Below are positions 62,522 through 64,000 of a stretch of 64,000 bases of DNA, in pieces (position 1 is the first letter of the stretch; every line of letters starts with the position of its first letter). Under the pieces are notes generated by a model. The model did no database searches, was not told the origin of the DNA, and saw only the letters and a list, made by a program, of their open reading frames with translations. Made by a program: the position numbers and the translations under genes. Location: NCBI GenBank assembly GCA_016196755.1, contig JACPXC010000038.1, positions 82,746 through 146,745 of the forward strand. Reading direction: 5' to 3'. This stretch comes from Elusimicrobiota bacterium (GTDB taxonomy: Bacteria; Elusimicrobiota; Elusimicrobia; UBA1565).

Positions 62522-63453
62522 TGAAGATCCTGATCACCGGCGGCGCCGGCTACATAGGTTCGATTTTGACGCCAACCCTGCTCCGTTCCGGGCATCAGGT
62601 CACCGTGCTCGACAACCTCATGTTCAAACAAGCTTCGCTCCTCGAATGCTGCGCCGAGGAGGCCTTTGAGTTCGTGCGCGGCGACGCGCGCGATGAGAGG
62701 CTTGTGACTCCGCTCGTCAAGAAAGCCGACGCCATCATCCCGCTGGCCGCCCTGGTAGGCGCGCCGCTCTGCGACAACGACCGCCCCGGGGCGACGACCA
62801 CCAACGTCGAGGCCGTGAAGCTGCTCGTGAAGATCGCCTCCAAGGCCCAGCGCATCCTCATCCCGATCACGAACTCCGGCTACGGCATTGGCGAGAAGGA
62901 CAAGTTCTGCACCGAGGACTCCCCGCTCAAGCCGATCTCCCTCTACGGCGAGACCAAGGTGGCCGCCGAAGCCGCGGTTCTCGAGCGCGAGAACTCGCTG
63001 AGCTTCCGCCTGGCCACGGTCTTCGGGGCCAGCCCCAAGATGCGCCTCGACCTCTTGGTCAACGACTTCGTCTACCGAGCCGTCAACGACCGCGCCGTCG
63101 TCGTCTTCGAGGGTCACTTCAAGCGCAACTACATCCATATCCGCGACGTGGCCAAGGTCTTCCTGCACGGCCTCGACAAGTTCGAGTCGATGCGCGGCAA
63201 GCCCTACAACGTCGGCCTCGAGGACGCCAACCTCTCCAAGCTCGAGCTCTGCGCCGAGATCGCCAAGCAGGTGAAAGGCTTCGTGTTCATGGAAGCGCCG
63301 ATCGGCGAGGACCCCGACAAGCGCGACTACATCGTCTCCAACCAGCGCCTGCTCAAGACGGGCTTCAAGCCGGACTGGAACCTGGCGCGCGGCATCACCG
63401 AGCTGATAAAGGCCTACAAGATCGTCAAGCGCCGCGAATTCAGCAACGTCTGA
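62521..63453 (+). CDS. NAD-dependent sugar epimerase/dehydratase (extended SDR)
   Basis: This 310-residue protein has an amino-terminal NAD-binding motif ITGGAGYIGSILTPTLLRSG, then IPLAALVGAP and the catalytic pattern ITNSGYGIG with YGETKVAAE (Tyr-x-x-x-Lys). RNYIHIRDVAKVFLHGLDK is typical of nucleotide-sugar epimerases. It is the last gene of the cassette, overlapping the E1 beta stop by one base. It could epimerise or reduce the product of the dehydratase and E1 pair. The sugar is not known. Confidence 0.9.
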   Translation: MKILITGGAGYIGSILTPTLLRSGHQVTVLDNLMFKQASLLECCAEEAFEFVRGDARDERLVTPLVKKADAIIPLAALVGAPLCDNDRPGATTTNVEAVKLLVKIASKAQRILIPITNSGYGIGEKDKFCTEDSPLKPISLYGETKVAAEAAVLERENSLSFRLATVFGASPKMRLDLLVNDFVYRAVNDRAVVVFEGHFKRNYIHIRDVAKVFLHGLDKFESMRGKPYNVGLEDANLSKLELCAEIAKQVKGFVFMEAPIGEDPDKRDYIVSNQRLLKTGFKPDWNLARGITELIKAYKIVKRREFSNV

Positions 63454-63500
63454 CTTCTGATTAGGGACAGTCCCTGAACTTCTGATTCGCGACAATGGCG
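63454..63500 (+). repeat. Left flank of the palindromic element with direct and inverted repeats
   Basis: ACTTCTGATT occurs twice (63453-63462 and 63478-63487). CAGTCCCTGAA (63468-63478) is inverted at the far side of the cloverleaf as TTCAGGGACTG (63865-63875). These may be terminal inverted repeats that bound the element. Confidence 0.6.
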
Positions 63501-63837
63501 AGCTATTTACGCGCCTCGGGCGCGTGGATCGAAGAATCGCGAACGACTGCGATTCTTCGATCCGGAGCAATCAACGTCGACGGCAGAGGGATTGGGCGAG
63601 TCGTGTGCACGCTTCGCGCACGGACCGATATAAGGGTCCTTACCTCCCGCATGGAGGTAAGGACCCTTTAATCGGTCACCGCCTTTCCGGGAAAAGTATG
63701 GACGCATTCGAGAGTCCGTGCGCGAAGCGTGCACACGACTCGCTCGATAATTTCGCCGTTAATCCGTTGCCCCTCGAAGAGTTGCGAGCCGTACCGCAAC
63801 TCTTCGAGGCACGCGCCCAAAGCGCGTAAATAGCTCC
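63501..63837. repeat. Large nested palindrome folding as a cloverleaf
   Basis: Outer arms 63501-63526 and 63812-63837 pair at 24 of 26 positions. They enclose three stems: 63527-63541 with 63550-63564 (15 of 15 bases), 63597-63625 with 63716-63744 (29 of 29), and 63773-63787 with 63796-63810 (15 of 15). The 29-base stem itself encloses a further hairpin, 63626-63648 with 63654-63676, perfect over its inner 16 bases. The whole would fold as a four-way cloverleaf in single-stranded DNA or RNA. It contains no convincing gene. A perfect 20-base palindrome follows at 63842. Confidence 0.85.
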
Positions 63838-63841
63838 GTTC

Positions 63842-63861
63842 ACATTCGCCGGCGAATGTGA
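63842..63861. repeat. Perfect 20-base palindrome beside the cloverleaf
   Basis: CACATTCGCCGGCGAATGTG reads the same on both strands. It lies four bases after the cloverleaf and three bases before the right inverted repeat TTCAGGGACTG. Confidence 0.7.
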
Positions 63862-63875
63862 ATTTCAGGGACTGA

Positions 63876-63960
63876 TAATCATCTAGAAGTTAGAGGTCCC
63901 CTCCCGGGGTTGGTAGTGTTTGTTTGCCGACACACACAGACCAAACAAAGGAGAGGACCC
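63876..63960 (+). mobile_element. Leader of an IS110-family element, with paired segments
   Basis: This 85-base segment precedes the transposase ATG. GGTCCCCTCC (63896-63905) can pair with GGAGAGGACC (63951-63960) at 9 of 10 positions, and TTTGTTT (63920-63926) with AAACAAA (63944-63950). In the IS110 group the non-coding end next to the transposase makes the structured bridge RNA that chooses target and donor. This segment is the place to look for it. The left end of the element is not fixed. Confidence 0.5.
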
Positions 63961-64000
63961 ATGAAATTATACGCGGCCATCGACCTGCATTCCAACAACA
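63961..64000 (+). CDS. IS110-family transposase, amino end only (cut by window edge)
   Basis: Only 13 codons are visible, reading MKLYAAIDLHSNN. This matches the start of IS110-type DEDD transposases, where the Asp in AAIDLHS is the first catalytic residue of the RuvC-like domain. A strong ribosome site GGAGAGGA precedes the ATG. The rest of the gene lies beyond the window. Confidence 0.8.
   Translation, partial: MKLYAAIDLHSNN

Noticed and set aside
63524..63829. A gene of about 100 residues within the cloverleaf
   Set aside because: The frame follows the palindromes on both strands (similar peptides appear in both directions), so it is a by-product of the repeat structure.

Overview
The window is GC-rich, gene-dense bacterial chromosome. 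The cell envelope is of Gram-negative type: there is an Omp85-like surface-antigen barrel, a porin-like barrel, several lipoproteins and many secreted proteins. Many genes start with GTG or TTG, and starts often overlap the preceding stop (ATGA, GTGA). The mix of TPR proteins, diguanylate cyclases, hybrid kinases and secreted proteins would suit an uncultured lineage such as Elusimicrobiota, but this is a low-confidence guess. No rRNA or tRNA gene is visible; the one clear RNA gene is tmRNA (31488-31846).

Layout. 2-2794: uvrB (cut by the window edge), nadC and birA. 2791-4732: a frameshifted secreted metallopeptidase, then a nucleotidyltransferase toxin-like pair. 4736-9578: greA with an unusual leader, queG, an outer-membrane barrel, an FAD oxidoreductase and a ROK kinase. 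9627-15034: a GT-C glycosyltransferase, a cupin, a RuBisCO-like protein and a dicarboxylate-type symporter. 15838-19618: a complete potABCD polyamine ABC transporter. 19632-22201: fixX, fixC, a receiver protein and a CDP-alcohol phosphatidyltransferase. 22208-25082: two toxin-antitoxin cassettes flanking a tilS fused in frame to a lipoprotein. 25169-31377: a seven-gene operon (two GGDEF proteins, sppA, a membrane protein, nnrE, a cyclophilin and a metallo-beta-lactamase-fold protein). 31450-32599: tmRNA and a response regulator.

32692-47553 is the accessory region. It holds a TPR receptor Ser/Thr kinase and its kinase-less paralogue, a tandem-repeat and palindrome region, an operon running from a toxin-antitoxin pair into a secreted C39-like cysteine peptidase, a polymorphic-toxin-like protein with a possible immunity gene, and another nucleotidyltransferase cassette. 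47861-57982 is a dense two-component island: four histidine kinases, four response regulators, a porin, a solute-binding protein and a RedB-like thioredoxin-fold protein. 57919-63453 holds a degenerate 6-phosphogluconolactonase homologue and tlyA, then a four-gene cassette (a PLP enzyme with His replacing the catalytic Lys, thiamine-dependent E1 alpha and beta, and a sugar epimerase) that probably makes an unusual surface sugar.

The right edge (63454-64000) holds a large nested palindrome that folds as a DNA cloverleaf, followed by the start of an IS110-family transposase. Elsewhere, a 40-base repeat sits in the same reading frame in birA and in the pgl-like gene, and a palindromic hairpin interrupts one of two copies of a duplicated segment. 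Many accessory genes have good sigma70-type promoters whose -10 box lies only 6-16 bases before the start codon, which implies leaderless or nearly leaderless mRNAs.
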